A stretch of DNA of 32,319 nucleotides from an uncultured Nitrospira sp. (GCA_902500755.1 CABVRV010000040.1:1-32319), one strand, 5' to 3'. Shown: positions 9,098-17,655, counted from the stretch's first letter. Translations and numbers: made by a program. Notes: generated by a model from the sequence alone, not told the origin.

Positions 9098-9288
9098 TCG
9101 CTCACCGTTCGGAACCGGTTTCAATTGTTGTCTCTGGTCCTTGCCTCGCAACTGGTATGTACGCTAGGGTGATGCTCGGTAGCAGGACGAAAGCGCACCT
9201 CATGACGCGACATACGATCGCAACAGTGTGGGAACAGCACTGCTCTAACGGATGGCCTCGGTTTGCAAGTCCACACGAAGGACAATTG

Positions 9289-9495
9289 ATGACACTCGAT
9301 ACGGTCATCAGCGGGTGCGTGGTCTACTACCTCGAGAGCTCCGATGGTCTCGACGACCAACGGCTTGCCATCGTGAAGGACTGCCTGCGCGATCTAGATG
9401 ATTTAATGACAGAGCTGGAAGCTGATTGTCAGGCCTATTTTTCCCGGCTTCGCCAGCTGGGCGACATGTTACTACACGTGCAGTCGTTACCATGA
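9289..9495 (+). CDS. Small hypothetical protein, 68 aa
   Basis: I do not recognise this protein. Start ATG 9289 is chosen because GAAGGA (9277-9282) lies 6 nt upstream; longer in-frame starts at 9157 and 9202 have no ribosome site. The N-terminal third is mildly hydrophobic (VISGCVVYYL), and the rest is an acidic amphipathic helix (about 22-60) that could form a coiled coil. The 191 nt between gdhA and this gene show nothing else. Confidence 0.6.
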   Translation: MTLDTVISGCVVYYLESSDGLDDQRLAIVKDCLRDLDDLMTELEADCQAYFSRLRQLGDMLLHVQSLP

Positions 9496-9569
9496 TTGAT
9501 GGGATTGTGGGGAGCTGCGTCTTCACATATGCGAGGGACATCGGTCCATCAATTATTGATCTGCGTTTC

Positions 9570-9599
9570 TTGCAGCTTCGCTCCCGGATTGGCTAGAAT
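9570..9599 (+). promoter_or_regulatory. Candidate promoter upstream of exported protein gene
   Basis: TTGCAG (9570-9575), 18-nt spacer, TAGAAT (9594-9599). The -10 is good and the -35 weak. The start would be about 80 nt before ATG 9686. Confidence 0.35.
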
Positions 9600-9685
9600 G
9601 ATATGGGGTAAGCGTTCCAAGTACGTCTCTCTCGCGATGCCTCGGATATGCCATTGATTCCGTCATAAGGAAAAGCAATTGTCTT

Positions 9686-10213
9686 ATGGAAAAGAATCCC
9701 CCTTGGATTGCCAGCGCGGTTTTCAGCGGCCTCCTCACTGCCTGTTCCGTGGTTTACGCCGAGCCGTACGAATTGAGTCAGACCGATGTCATGGAACCAA
9801 AAACCATTTCAAGCGTGGATATCTCGCTCTTTGGTGTGAGGCTCGGTGACTCAGAAAACAAAGCGGTCGAGAACCTGGTAACCGAACACATTTCTGGAAT
9901 TAAGGCGGAGCAAGAGGCGACCTTTATCTTCCTTCTCGACCAGCGCAAACCGACCGGCCCAATGGCTGGAGTCCGAATTCAGGACGGCAAGGTCGATTTG
10001 CTCTTCATCAATAATCGGTTCGCCTTCAAGACCAGAGGTCTCTTCCGCAACGTCCTCAATAGCGAAAGCCCCGAAGAGATTCGTAAGTTGCTGGGGCAGG
10101 AAGAGTACGGAGACGAGAACGTCATGGGCGCAATACTCGCGTACGACAAGCAGGGCTTCCAAGTGAATTATCTCGGGAAAGACATCAACATCGAGTTTGC
10201 CCAACCTCACTAA
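9686..10213 (+). CDS. Exported hypothetical protein, possible lipoprotein
   Basis: A 175-residue protein with a short basic N terminus, a hydrophobic stretch (about 7-25) and two possible processing sites: a lipobox LTAC with Cys20, or signal peptidase I cleavage after VYA (residue 25). The mature part is soluble, of mixed alpha/beta character, with no motif I know. A plausible AAGGA lies 14 nt upstream, which is longer than usual. It stands alone between the gdhA region and a convergent peptidase gene. The 156 nt after it hold no clear terminator. Confidence 0.75.
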   Translation: MEKNPPWIASAVFSGLLTACSVVYAEPYELSQTDVMEPKTISSVDISLFGVRLGDSENKAVENLVTEHISGIKAEQEATFIFLLDQRKPTGPMAGVRIQDGKVDLLFINNRFAFKTRGLFRNVLNSESPEEIRKLLGQEEYGDENVMGAILAYDKQGFQVNYLGKDINIEFAQPH

Positions 10214-10369
10214 TCTCTTCTTACGGTACCTCCTTCACCACTCCATTCTATTCCCCCAATATCTCGCACTGGCTCGCGGCTCTACTTCACTACCTGCTGG
10301 ACAAATCCTCCCGGCACAGGCGTGGATAACGGGATGGTTACCTGGTTGAAGGGGATAGACGAAGCCCGA

Positions 10370-11308
10370 TTATTGAATTCTATTGGTGAGACGGAAGCCG
10401 TAATCGATCAAGCTCTTGGCGGTATTCCACCTGCGGTTGGAGTTCAGGATGACCAGCAGCAAGTCTCTATCGTTTTGAGAGACTTTGGCAATCAAGCATC
10501 GGCCAGCTTTTGAGGTGAATCCCGTCTTCACCCCTTCCACGCCAGGAATCCGACCAAGAAGGCGATTGGTATTATGCAGGACGTACGCGCGGTAGCCGCT
10601 CACGGGCGTGATGATTTCACGTTCTTCTTTCACAAGCGTTCGAAACACCCCATTCTGCATGGCGACTTCGCTTAGCTTTGCCAGATCTTCCGCGGTCGAA
10701 TAGTGATCGGACCCATCAAAACCACAGCCGTTACTAAAATGAGTCCCCTGTAAGCCCAACGACGCCGCCTTCGTGTTCATCAACTCGACAAACTGCTTTT
10801 CATTTCCGCCAACGTGTTCTACCGCCGCTAGGCAGGCATCATTCGCAGACACCATCATCATGGCCTTCAGCAAATCCTTCAGACGAAAGACTTCACCGAC
10901 TTTCAATCGCAGGTGAGTCTTAGGAGCCCGTGCCGCATTTTTGCTCACCGTTGCCAGATCGTCGAGCCGACCATTCTCAAGAATGATCAGCGCCGACATG
11001 ATCTTGGTCAGGCTGGCGGGCGATAAACGCTTGTCCGCTTGATATTGATAAAGCACACGTCCGGATTTCAATTCCTTCAGGAGAATACCGTGTGCTGGAA
11101 TCCGTTTCCAGGGAAGCGGTTGCGGGACATAGGTGATCGTCCGGATCGTCTGAGCCTTGGGTTGCCTTTCCAACCCCGAGGCAGGAAGGCTTGATAGAAG
11201 AATCAGTGGAATAGAGAAGGCCGTAACGAGAGCTGGCAGTACAACCAACCGGCACCATCGCGGCAGTCGATGATCAGGCCAGGAGCAGTCTTTCCGTCCC
11301 AAAGCCAC
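10370..11308 (-). CDS. D-alanyl-D-alanine carboxypeptidase, S11 family (DacA/PBP5-like)
   Basis: A 312-residue penicillin-binding protein that trims peptidoglycan stem pentapeptides in the periplasm. All three S11 motifs are visible: SLTK (Ser99, Lys102), SAN (154-156) and KTG (261-263). An N-terminal hydrophobic segment (about 21-42) acts as signal or anchor. The protein ends soon after the transpeptidase domain, so the PBP5 C-terminal beta domain and amphipathic anchor are missing. The start is GTG 11308; no ATG occurs before the core. The gene begins 8 nt after the zinc-ribbon stop. Confidence 0.92.
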   Translation of the reverse strand: MALGRKDCSWPDHRLPRWCRLVVLPALVTAFSIPLILLSSLPASGLERQPKAQTIRTITYVPQPLPWKRIPAHGILLKELKSGRVLYQYQADKRLSPASLTKIMSALIILENGRLDDLATVSKNAARAPKTHLRLKVGEVFRLKDLLKAMMMVSANDACLAAVEHVGGNEKQFVELMNTKAASLGLQGTHFSNGCGFDGSDHYSTAEDLAKLSEVAMQNGVFRTLVKEEREIITPVSGYRAYVLHNTNRLLGRIPGVEGVKTGFTSKAGRCLIAKVSQNDRDLLLVILNSNRRWNTAKSLIDYGFRLTNRIQ

Positions 11309-11316
11309 CCGTCTAT

Positions 11317-11505
11317 TTAGAAGGTGAACGACTCCCGCACCTTATCACCCTTCCGCCCACTATCGATAACCTTATGAAAAAACCGGAGAAGATCGGCTAA
11401 ATCAATCCAAAATCCACAATTGAGGCATCGAGCGTAAATTCGGCGGTTGATGAGGGTATAGTGCCGCTCCACCATCATGAATCCTCTGCACTTCAAACAC
11501 TGCAT
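11317..11505 (-). CDS. Small zinc-ribbon protein, 62 aa
   Basis: The C3-x2-C6 and C27-x2-C30 pairs form a likely zinc ribbon, with an aromatic- and basic-rich linker and a charged C terminus. It may bind nucleic acid or protein; the function is unknown. GGAGAG (about 11517-11522) precedes ATG 11505. It is the middle gene of a tightly packed set with a small membrane protein upstream and the carboxypeptidase downstream. Confidence 0.75.
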   Translation of the reverse strand: MQCLKCRGFMMVERHYTLINRRIYARCLNCGFWIDLADLLRFFHKVIDSGRKGDKVRESFTF

Positions 11506-11526
11506 ACATGTCTCACTCTCTCCGAA

Positions 11527-11733
11527 CTACCGCAGTCGATTCATGACCAATGCAACACATCCGGCAAGTAAGCCCCCACCAATGAGTGTCGTGCCGAAAT
11601 ACACAAACACATTGGTGCCTCCGGCCGGTTGCGTCCCCTCCCATAAATCCCGTACCCCACCCTGGACCATCAGGACCGAGAGGGTCATCAGGGCCCCAAT
11701 CATGAACCACCATGCAAAGGATCGAAGCGCCAT
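11527..11733 (-). CDS. Small two-TM membrane protein, 68 aa
   Basis: Two hydrophobic helices (about residues 6-25 and 46-64) are joined by a polar, probably periplasmic, loop (GGVRDLWEGTQPAGG). The protein is unrecognised. ATG 11733 has AGG 7 nt upstream; a TTG 15 nt earlier is less likely. It is the first gene after the near-consensus promoter at 11773-11801. Confidence 0.72.
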   Translation of the reverse strand: MALRSFAWWFMIGALMTLSVLMVQGGVRDLWEGTQPAGGTNVFVYFGTTLIGGGLLAGCVALVMNRLR

Positions 11734-11772
11734 TGGTATGCCTATCAACCTACACCGGTGAACCCAACAGCA

Positions 11773-11801
11773 ACTCTAGCGAAGGCCCCCTGGGCTGTCA
11801 A
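11773..11801 (-). promoter_or_regulatory. Sigma-70 type promoter of the membrane protein/zinc ribbon/carboxypeptidase unit
   Basis: On the minus strand, TTGACA (11796-11801, perfect), exactly 17 nt, then TAGAGT (11773-11778). The start is expected near 11766, about 33 nt before ATG 11733. Confidence 0.65.
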
Positions 11802-11824
11802 GAATAGATGGCGATCCTTCGACG

Positions 11825-13009
11825 CTATTCGTGTGGCTGCAAACTTGCTGATGGTTTGAGCCCTTTATGCAGAAAAATTGAAACGCTCCCGCTTCCATTG
11901 TCGGCAATCGCCAGGCCTGGTTCCTCGGCCCCGACAATGGTCACGCGAAAGGAAGACAGAGCGAATGGGCCAGACTTTGTGCGGTAGTTTCTCGGCGGAT
12001 AGTGAAAGGTGCCGTCTCCTTTCCCGAACAAGATCGAGAGATCATTTGACTGGAGATTCACGATGGCAACATCCACGAGACGATCGCCGTTAAAGTCCCT
12101 CGCCAGCCCGAAATTTGGACCGGCATCGGCACCTGAATCTTTACCAGGTCGAAACGTGGCATTGCCATTACCTAGAAAGGTAGTAAAGCAGTCTTTTTCC
12201 CCATTGATGACCAAAAGATCATTGTGATGATCGTTGTTGAAGTCCGCAATACTCACCCCTAGGGGACGATGGCCGGTTGAATAGTCTTTGGGATCGCGAA
12301 AGGAACCGTCTCCGTTGCCGAGCCAAATGGAGACGGCATTCGACATGGGTCCACCATTTGTCACGACCAAGTCCAGTTTCCCATCGGCGTTGAGATCAGA
12401 GAGTGCGACGGATGTCGGTGTATCTCCGTGTTCATACTGCATACCATGACGAAATTCCCCGGTTCCGTTTCCGAGAAACACTTTGACCTTGTCGTTCCGC
12501 AATGCCACGACCAGATCGGCATGTCCATCGCGATTGATGTCGTCGGTCGCCAGAGCGATCGGCGTTCGATGGACCGGATATCGCTGACCTTCTTGAAATC
12601 TTCCGTTGCCGTGGCCTAACAGTAGCGCGATTTCATCTCCGCCGGAGCATGCCAAGGCGACATCTGAGTGGCCATCTTCATTAAAATCGCCCATCGCGAG
12701 AGCACGCGGCTCTTGACAGACATGCAGCTGGGTTTGATCTCGAAATGTGCCGTCCCCGTTGCCCAATAGTATCGAAATCGTATTACTTGCGATGTTCGTG
12801 GTGATCAAATCTGTGAACGAGTCTTGATTGAGATCGACGGTTGTAATCGCAGTAGGATTCTTGCCGACCTTGTAGCTAGCGAAATAATAGAAAGGATCAG
12901 GCGGATTGTACGGTTCGGTCTTGGAACAGGCCCAGAGACCGTTACCGAAAATGAGACACAGTGAAGCTACGCTGATAATGATGTCAGCCGAGCGGGACAT
13001 TCTTTTCAT
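11825..13009 (-). CDS. FG-GAP/VCBS-repeat beta-propeller protein, exported
   Basis: A 394-residue protein with a hydrophobic N-terminal signal (about 8-27). LWAC (Cys28) resembles a lipobox, but Trp at -2 is atypical. Six calcium-type loops of DxNxDGxxD form recur about every 49 residues (near 59, 108, 157, 205, 256 and 305), each with a following LGNGDGTF-like strand, and a seventh degenerate unit ends the protein. This predicts a seven-bladed integrin-like propeller at the cell surface or periplasm. Blades 1, 5 and 6 have degenerate calcium ligands. ATG 13009 is chosen over an upstream TTG at 13033; the ribosome site is weak. The ligand is unknown. Confidence 0.85.
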   Translation of the reverse strand: MKRMSRSADIIISVASLCLIFGNGLWACSKTEPYNPPDPFYYFASYKVGKNPTAITTVDLNQDSFTDLITTNIASNTISILLGNGDGTFRDQTQLHVCQEPRALAMGDFNEDGHSDVALACSGGDEIALLLGHGNGRFQEGQRYPVHRTPIALATDDINRDGHADLVVALRNDKVKVFLGNGTGEFRHGMQYEHGDTPTSVALSDLNADGKLDLVVTNGGPMSNAVSIWLGNGDGSFRDPKDYSTGHRPLGVSIADFNNDHHNDLLVINGEKDCFTTFLGNGNATFRPGKDSGADAGPNFGLARDFNGDRLVDVAIVNLQSNDLSILFGKGDGTFHYPPRNYRTKSGPFALSSFRVTIVGAEEPGLAIADNGSGSVSIFLHKGLKPSASLQPHE

Positions 13010-13137
13010 GAAGACTCGCACGTATCTCTTCAATTTTCATCATTAGGACGAATGGGCCGAGAGCCAGTCAAGCTGAACATGGAGTATACAAAGGCGATCT
13101 TCCGCCTCGCAACGTACCAGGTGGAGAGTGTCACCCT

Positions 13138-13167
13138 TTGAATTTCGCTCATGGGTTGCGTTATGAT
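13138..13167 (+). promoter_or_regulatory. Promoter of the orphan gene at 13194
   Basis: TTGAAT (13138-13143), 18-nt spacer, TATGAT (13162-13167). The start is near 13174, leaving a leader of about 20 nt that contains a perfect AGGAGG. Confidence 0.55.
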
Positions 13168-13193
13168 GCCCCGTTATTTCTAGGAGGAAGACA

Positions 13194-13514
13194 ATGAGTA
13201 ATATTGTGAACGTCGACATTACCATGTACGGGATCGCTGAAGTACTGAACTGGTGTCTTGATCGAAATAAGGGACGCGTACCAGGCGTTGATACGCCAGG
13301 GTTCAAGACGATGCAGGAGCTGCTGGCTCAAAAGCCACAATCAGGCGACTACTTTACACTGGATCAGTTCTGGAAGAAAAAGGTGACGTTACCCTTGACG
13401 GAAGAGGAAGTCGCGACGATTGATCGTTGTCTCTATGATATCCCTAACTTTGACAACGAACCGCTTCCTCAGATTCGGCACAAATTCTGGCCCCAGCAGG
13501 TCGCGAGCCATTAG
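13194..13514 (+). CDS. Hypothetical protein, 106 aa
   Basis: I do not recognise this protein. AGGAGG at 13182-13187, 6 nt before ATG 13194, and a good promoter argue that it is expressed. It is soluble, with no signal peptide or transmembrane segment. It has a predicted helix around YGIAEVLNWCLDRN and several aromatic residues (FTLDQFWKKK, HKFWPQ). It sits alone between two minus-strand units. An opposite-strand frame over 13043-13306 is a shadow. Confidence 0.8.
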   Translation: MSNIVNVDITMYGIAEVLNWCLDRNKGRVPGVDTPGFKTMQELLAQKPQSGDYFTLDQFWKKKVTLPLTEEEVATIDRCLYDIPNFDNEPLPQIRHKFWPQQVASH

Positions 13515-13590
13515 CGCAAGGTTCGCGTCCTGATTGATTGCGCTGCTGAAGAGATACGAGCAGAAGGGGACGGTGAAGAATCGTTACACG

Positions 13591-13615
13591 CTCAAAGGCT
13601 TCCTTCGCCTTTGAG
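13591..13615 (-). other. Hairpin overlapping the end of the long operon
   Basis: Perfect 9-bp arms CTCAAAGGC (13591-13599) and GCCTTTGAG (13607-13615) with a 7-nt loop contain the stop codon of the PCP_red gene. There is no T-run after it on either strand, so it is not a canonical intrinsic terminator. It may protect the 3' end of the operon mRNA. Confidence 0.5.
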
Positions 13616-14587
13616 GTACTTGCGGAAACGATCCATCAGTTCAGCGCCTAGGGTCCCCCCTTCTGGCTTCTTCGCCGACGGATCGGCAAAATGTCCTCGA
13701 ATTTCCTGGAGCCGTTTCTCAGCCTGATCGTTGCCTTGTAGGCGCTTTGTTTTCTGCAGGGCCGTGTCAAAAGCCTCAAACGTCAACTCCTGATATCCGA
13801 ACGAGCGGATACGTTTAACCGCTTTCATCATGGCCTGATTTCGAAACGTCGTCAGATGGTCGGAGTCGATCTCTTGAAGTCCCAGCTTACGAGCGCGCCG
13901 TTCAGCCGCTTTTCTGATTCCACTTCGCACGAAATCGGGAGATGTCTGGAGCCGCTTCCATGCTTCATCGGACCACGCGACTCGTGCTTGAGGGGCATCC
14001 CACAAGTCGAGCAAGGCTGATTCGTCAATGAGAGTCAGTTGCCGTTCCCTTGCAAGATCTTCGGTATCCCGCCTCAGCATATCGGTGACAAAATCCAGGG
14101 CAATGGGCGGCGATTGCTTTACTTTCTCCCCAAGTCGCGCAAGCGCCCCCTCGGTCCATACCATGGGAGGCCCGATGTCCTCGTGAAGGTCGCCAAGCGC
14201 TTCAACCTTTTCGAACAGCTCAACGTTCACCTCGAGGTGTCCTCGCTCTTTTGCGATCTCCTCAGCAATCTGCTTGATCATCGTGCGCATAAATTCAGGG
14301 ACCGTGGCCAAGCGTTCTTTCGCCGCTGCGGTCCATGGAAGGCGACCATTTACCATCTCTTCAACGGCAGATGCCATGCCGGCCTCGCCTCCCATACGCC
14401 CCATCATCTGGCCTTTAAACTGCTCAAGGATTTCTTCCGTAATCGCTTCATATCCTAATTCTCGTGCTTTCTTTTCAGCCAACCGACGAACCATGCCACG
14501 CAAGAAAAGAGGAGCGCGCTCCATGCGTTTGAGCGCGCCATCGGTCCAACGAATTTCCGTAGCAGCAGGGCGTGAAGAATCCGACAT
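13592..14587 (-). CDS. Protein with four PCP_red-like domains
   Basis: A 331-residue soluble protein made of repeated units resembling the small C-terminal domain of light-independent protochlorophyllide reductase subunit B (PCP_red). Each unit starts W(T/S)xxAxxRL, continues P-x-F-x-R with a basic/acidic helix and ends in a short helix. Units lie at about 12-58, 84-128, 142-195 (most divergent, with a longer insertion) and 203-250. A charged tail follows. There is no nitrogenase-like catalytic domain. ATG 14587 follows AAGG by 9 nt. It is last in the aro-rpsA operon, 33 nt after the ihfB-like gene. The function is unknown; domain identity is from pattern recognition. Confidence 0.8.
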   Translation of the reverse strand: MSDSSRPAATEIRWTDGALKRMERAPLFLRGMVRRLAEKKARELGYEAITEEILEQFKGQMMGRMGGEAGMASAVEEMVNGRLPWTAAAKERLATVPEFMRTMIKQIAEEIAKERGHLEVNVELFEKVEALGDLHEDIGPPMVWTEGALARLGEKVKQSPPIALDFVTDMLRRDTEDLARERQLTLIDESALLDLWDAPQARVAWSDEAWKRLQTSPDFVRSGIRKAAERRARKLGLQEIDSDHLTTFRNQAMMKAVKRIRSFGYQELTFEAFDTALQKTKRLQGNDQAEKRLQEIRGHFADPSAKKPEGGTLGAELMDRFRKYLKGEGSL

Positions 14588-14620
14588 CAATCTAAGCCTT
14601 TTTTCAGAAAGTTCAAAACG

Positions 14621-14899
14621 TTACTGATTGAGTAATTCTTTTAACTCTTTGCCGGCTTTGAAAAATGGGACGCGCTTGGCCGGCACTGCTACGGTTTCTC
14701 CGGTCTTGGGGTTCCGTCCTTCCTTCATTCGACGAGCCCGTAGACGAAAGCTGCCGAACCCACGAATCTCGGTCTTGTCTCCGCTTTTGAGTGAGTCCCG
14801 CACACAGTCAAAAATCGTGTTCACGACCACTTCCGCCTGCCGCTTGGTCAAAGTGGTGACTTGCTCAGAGACTCGCTCGATGATCTGCGCCTTGGTCAT
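14621..14899 (-). CDS. HU/IHF-family DNA-bending protein, IHF-beta-like
   Basis: A 92-residue nucleoid protein. The core GFGSFRLRxR and the minor-groove arm with the intercalating proline in GRNPKTGE match the family, and the ending FKAGKELK is IHF-like. The position directly after sppA and rpsA mirrors the rpsA-ihfB order of many Gram-negative bacteria. ATG 14899 is preceded by GGAGGGAG at good spacing. An in-frame GTG two codons earlier is also possible. Whether it pairs with an IHF-alpha is not shown here. Confidence 0.93.
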   Translation of the reverse strand: MTKAQIIERVSEQVTTLTKRQAEVVVNTIFDCVRDSLKSGDKTEIRGFGSFRLRARRMKEGRNPKTGETVAVPAKRVPFFKAGKELKELLNQ

Positions 14900-14948
14900 G
14901 TCCACTCTCCCTCCACTTCGATGATAACTGCGCTTACCTCAAATGCGA

Positions 14949-15851
14949 TTAAAAGGCCATCAGGTATTTCAAGCTGACACCCGGCTGTACGTCCAACTTG
15001 GGAAACATCATGCTGAGCTTGGAGTCCAGAAGCTCTCGTAGAGAAAACCGCCGTCGAGGCTCGACGACTTTTGGCTCTCCCTCGATCCCAACGACTTCTG
15101 CTGCCAACTGAATGGCATCCTCCAGATCGCCCAGTTCATCGACCAACTTCGCCTCCTTAGCTTGACGTCCTGTGAAGATACGGCCATCCGCCAACACTTG
15201 AGCTGCCCGGAGTTCCATCGACCGGCCTTCTGCCACGGCCTCGATAAACTGCTTGTGTACGTCGTCCATCACGGCTTGCAGCAAACCTCGCTCTTCCGCG
15301 CTCATCTTTCGGAGAGGAGAGCCCACATCTTTGTATTTTCCACTCTTAATGACGACCCCTTCCACACCTATCTTCTGCAACAAGCCTTCTATGTTTGCCG
15401 TTTCCATGATGACACCGATACTCCCGGTGAGCGTCCCCGGGTTCGCCACAATTCGATCCGTTGCAGCCGCAATATAATACCCGCCCGAGGCCGCAACGCT
15501 CCCCATGGAGGCAATGACTGCTTTATTGTTCTTGTTTCGAACCCGCTTGATCGCATCATAGATCTCCTGCGATGGCACCACGCCACCTCCGGGAGTATCG
15601 ATACGAAGCACGATCGCCTTGACCGAAGGGTTCTCACTGAACCGCTTGAGTTCTCCGACGGTGGCCTGTGAATCCATAATGACCCCTTCAACCCGAATCA
15701 AGGCGATCCGATCCTCTGTGGAAAGATCGAGATCCGGGAAGAAGAGATTCATCAAGACCAGGGTCCCTATCCCTGCCGCAAACAACCAAAAGATTTTGCG
15801 GAACAGGTGGCGCTTTCGAGGACGCTCGGCTTCTGTTGTGTCATCCACCAT
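14949..15851 (-). CDS. sppA: Signal peptide peptidase SppA, short (36K) type
   Basis: A 300-residue membrane-anchored S49 protease that degrades cleaved signal peptides. After a basic N terminus there is one transmembrane helix (about 18-38). The catalytic serine is in VAASGGYY (Ser122), and the general-base lysine is in SGKYKDVGSP (Lys174 by comparison with the Bacillus enzyme). RIDTPGGG (83-90) is the family oxyanion-side motif. It is the single-domain form. It lies 32 nt downstream of rpsA in the same operon. This is the second S49-related protease of the window after NfeD. Confidence 0.93.
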   Translation of the reverse strand: MVDDTTEAERPRKRHLFRKIFWLFAAGIGTLVLMNLFFPDLDLSTEDRIALIRVEGVIMDSQATVGELKRFSENPSVKAIVLRIDTPGGGVVPSQEIYDAIKRVRNKNNKAVIASMGSVAASGGYYIAAATDRIVANPGTLTGSIGVIMETANIEGLLQKIGVEGVVIKSGKYKDVGSPLRKMSAEERGLLQAVMDDVHKQFIEAVAEGRSMELRAAQVLADGRIFTGRQAKEAKLVDELGDLEDAIQLAAEVVGIEGEPKVVEPRRRFSLRELLDSKLSMMFPKLDVQPGVSLKYLMAF

Positions 15852-15883
15852 TACACCAACCTATCCCAGCAGGCGAGGCCACC

Positions 15884-17599
15884 CTAGCTTTGATCCTCTG
15901 ATTGCGCGCGTTTCCGGCTTTGCTTGGCCGCTCGGCCGAGACTTTGATCTAACTCCCCTTGTGATGAGTGATAGTCATCAACCTGCTTACGATCCCAATC
16001 AAGCTGATGGTCTCGAAGGCTGAGAGCGATCTTGCGTTCTTCTTGGTCGACTTTGATTATCTTCGCCGTGACGTCGTCTTGCAACTTAAACTTTTCTTCC
16101 AGCTTCGCAGAGGGTTCCAAGCCGGATTCGCTCACATGGATCAACCCCTCAACGCCGCCGTCAAGTTCGATAAAGATCCCAAAATCGGCAACCTTCGTCA
16201 CTTTGCCAGCCACTGAATCACCAACATGGTATCGCGATGGGATCGTCTCCTCCCAGGGATCGCGAGCCAATTGCTTGTAACCAAGTGACAGCCTTTCTTT
16301 TTCTTTGTCGATACGTAACACCACCGCTTCCACTTTTTGCGCTTTCTTGAACAGTTCCGAAGGATGCTTGATATGCTTTGTCCACGACATATCGGAAATA
16401 TGAATGAGACCATCGATGCCTTCTTCGAGCCCGACAAAGGCGCCGAAATCCGTCAGGCTCTTCACCTTGCCCTCTATCCGCGTCCCGATCGGATATTTGC
16501 TCTCGATCATGTCCCACGGATTGGGAGCGGTCTGTTTCATGCCCAATGAAATCTTACGGCTGGCCGGATCGACATTCAGCACTGCCGCTTCCACCTGATC
16601 CCCGACCGCTACGACTCTCGACGGATGTCGGACTTCGTGCGTCCACGACATCTCCGACACGTGCACCAATCCCTCCACACCCGGCTCGAGTTCCACAAAT
16701 GCTCCGTAATCGGTCAAACTGACCACCCGACCTCGAACTCTGGTGCCGATAGGGTATTTTCCAGCGACATTGGTCCAAGGATCAGCGGTCTTTTGCTTGA
16801 GCCCGAGAGAGATTCGACCCGTCTCTCGATCATATTTCAAGACAGTCACTTCCGCCTTATCTCCCACCGTAAACAGCTCTGAGGGATGGCCCACTCGCCC
16901 CCAGGACATGTCGGTAATATGCAGCAATCCATCGATCCCACCGAGGTCAATGAATGATCCGTAATCGGTAATATTTTTGACCGTCCCTTGAATCAGCTGA
17001 CCTTCCTTGAGCGTGGCCAGCGTCGTCTGCCGCTTTTTATCCCGTGTTTCTTCCAGCAGCACGCGACGGGAGACGACGACGTTCCCCCGCCGGTGATTGA
17101 TCTTGATGATCTTCAGGGGAAAGGTCTTTCCAACAAGCCCGTCCAGATCACGGACAGGGTGCAAATCGATCTGCGAGCCTGGCAGGAACGCTTTGACGCC
17201 GATATCGACCATCATCCCGCCTTTGATGCGTGACACAATCTTGCCTTCAACACTCTTTTCTTCGTTGTAGAGCTTCTCGAGTTCTTCCCAAATCTTCATC
17301 TTGTCGGCTTTTTCCTTGGAAAGAACGAGATTGCCGTCCGCATCTTCACATTCTTCGATGTAGACTTGGAGCCGGTCACCGATCTTAAGATTTTGCAGTT
17401 CCTCGGACGAAAAATGATCGCGAGGAATCATGCCCTCAGATTTGTAACCGATATCGACGATGACCTTATCTTTGGTCTGGGCCACCACGCGACCTTCGGT
17501 AATCGTGCCTTCCTCGAGGTTGCGAAAGGTCTCCTCGTATAATGCGGCCAATGCATCGCGGTCTAACTGAGCATCACTGCGATTGGATACCGTACCCAT
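15884..17599 (-). CDS. rpsA: 30S ribosomal protein S1
   Basis: A 571-residue protein with six S1 RNA-binding domains at about 33-102, 118-187, 203-272, 289-358, 376-445 and 463-530, the full complement. Domains 3-5 have the canonical VxxxTDYGAFVxLExGxxGLxHxS pattern. Domains 1 and 2 are divergent, as expected for ribosome-binding repeats. It helps mRNA bind the 30S subunit. The C-terminal tail is short, charged and low-complexity. It lies in the classic cmk-rpsA-ihfB context, here with plsC and sppA added. AGGA lies shortly before the ATG. Confidence 0.96.
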   Translation of the reverse strand: MGTVSNRSDAQLDRDALAALYEETFRNLEEGTITEGRVVAQTKDKVIVDIGYKSEGMIPRDHFSSEELQNLKIGDRLQVYIEECEDADGNLVLSKEKADKMKIWEELEKLYNEEKSVEGKIVSRIKGGMMVDIGVKAFLPGSQIDLHPVRDLDGLVGKTFPLKIIKINHRRGNVVVSRRVLLEETRDKKRQTTLATLKEGQLIQGTVKNITDYGSFIDLGGIDGLLHITDMSWGRVGHPSELFTVGDKAEVTVLKYDRETGRISLGLKQKTADPWTNVAGKYPIGTRVRGRVVSLTDYGAFVELEPGVEGLVHVSEMSWTHEVRHPSRVVAVGDQVEAAVLNVDPASRKISLGMKQTAPNPWDMIESKYPIGTRIEGKVKSLTDFGAFVGLEEGIDGLIHISDMSWTKHIKHPSELFKKAQKVEAVVLRIDKEKERLSLGYKQLARDPWEETIPSRYHVGDSVAGKVTKVADFGIFIELDGGVEGLIHVSESGLEPSAKLEEKFKLQDDVTAKIIKVDQEERKIALSLRDHQLDWDRKQVDDYHSSQGELDQSLGRAAKQSRKRAQSEDQS

Positions 17600-17655
17600 A
17601 TAAAGGTCCTACTCTTTCCGACTGATGTCGGGTGCTGATGGTGAAATCACCGACC

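Noticed and set aside
13043..13306. An 87-codon minus-strand frame over the orphan gene start
   Set aside because: The plus-strand gene has a promoter and perfect ribosome site; the minus frame has neither.
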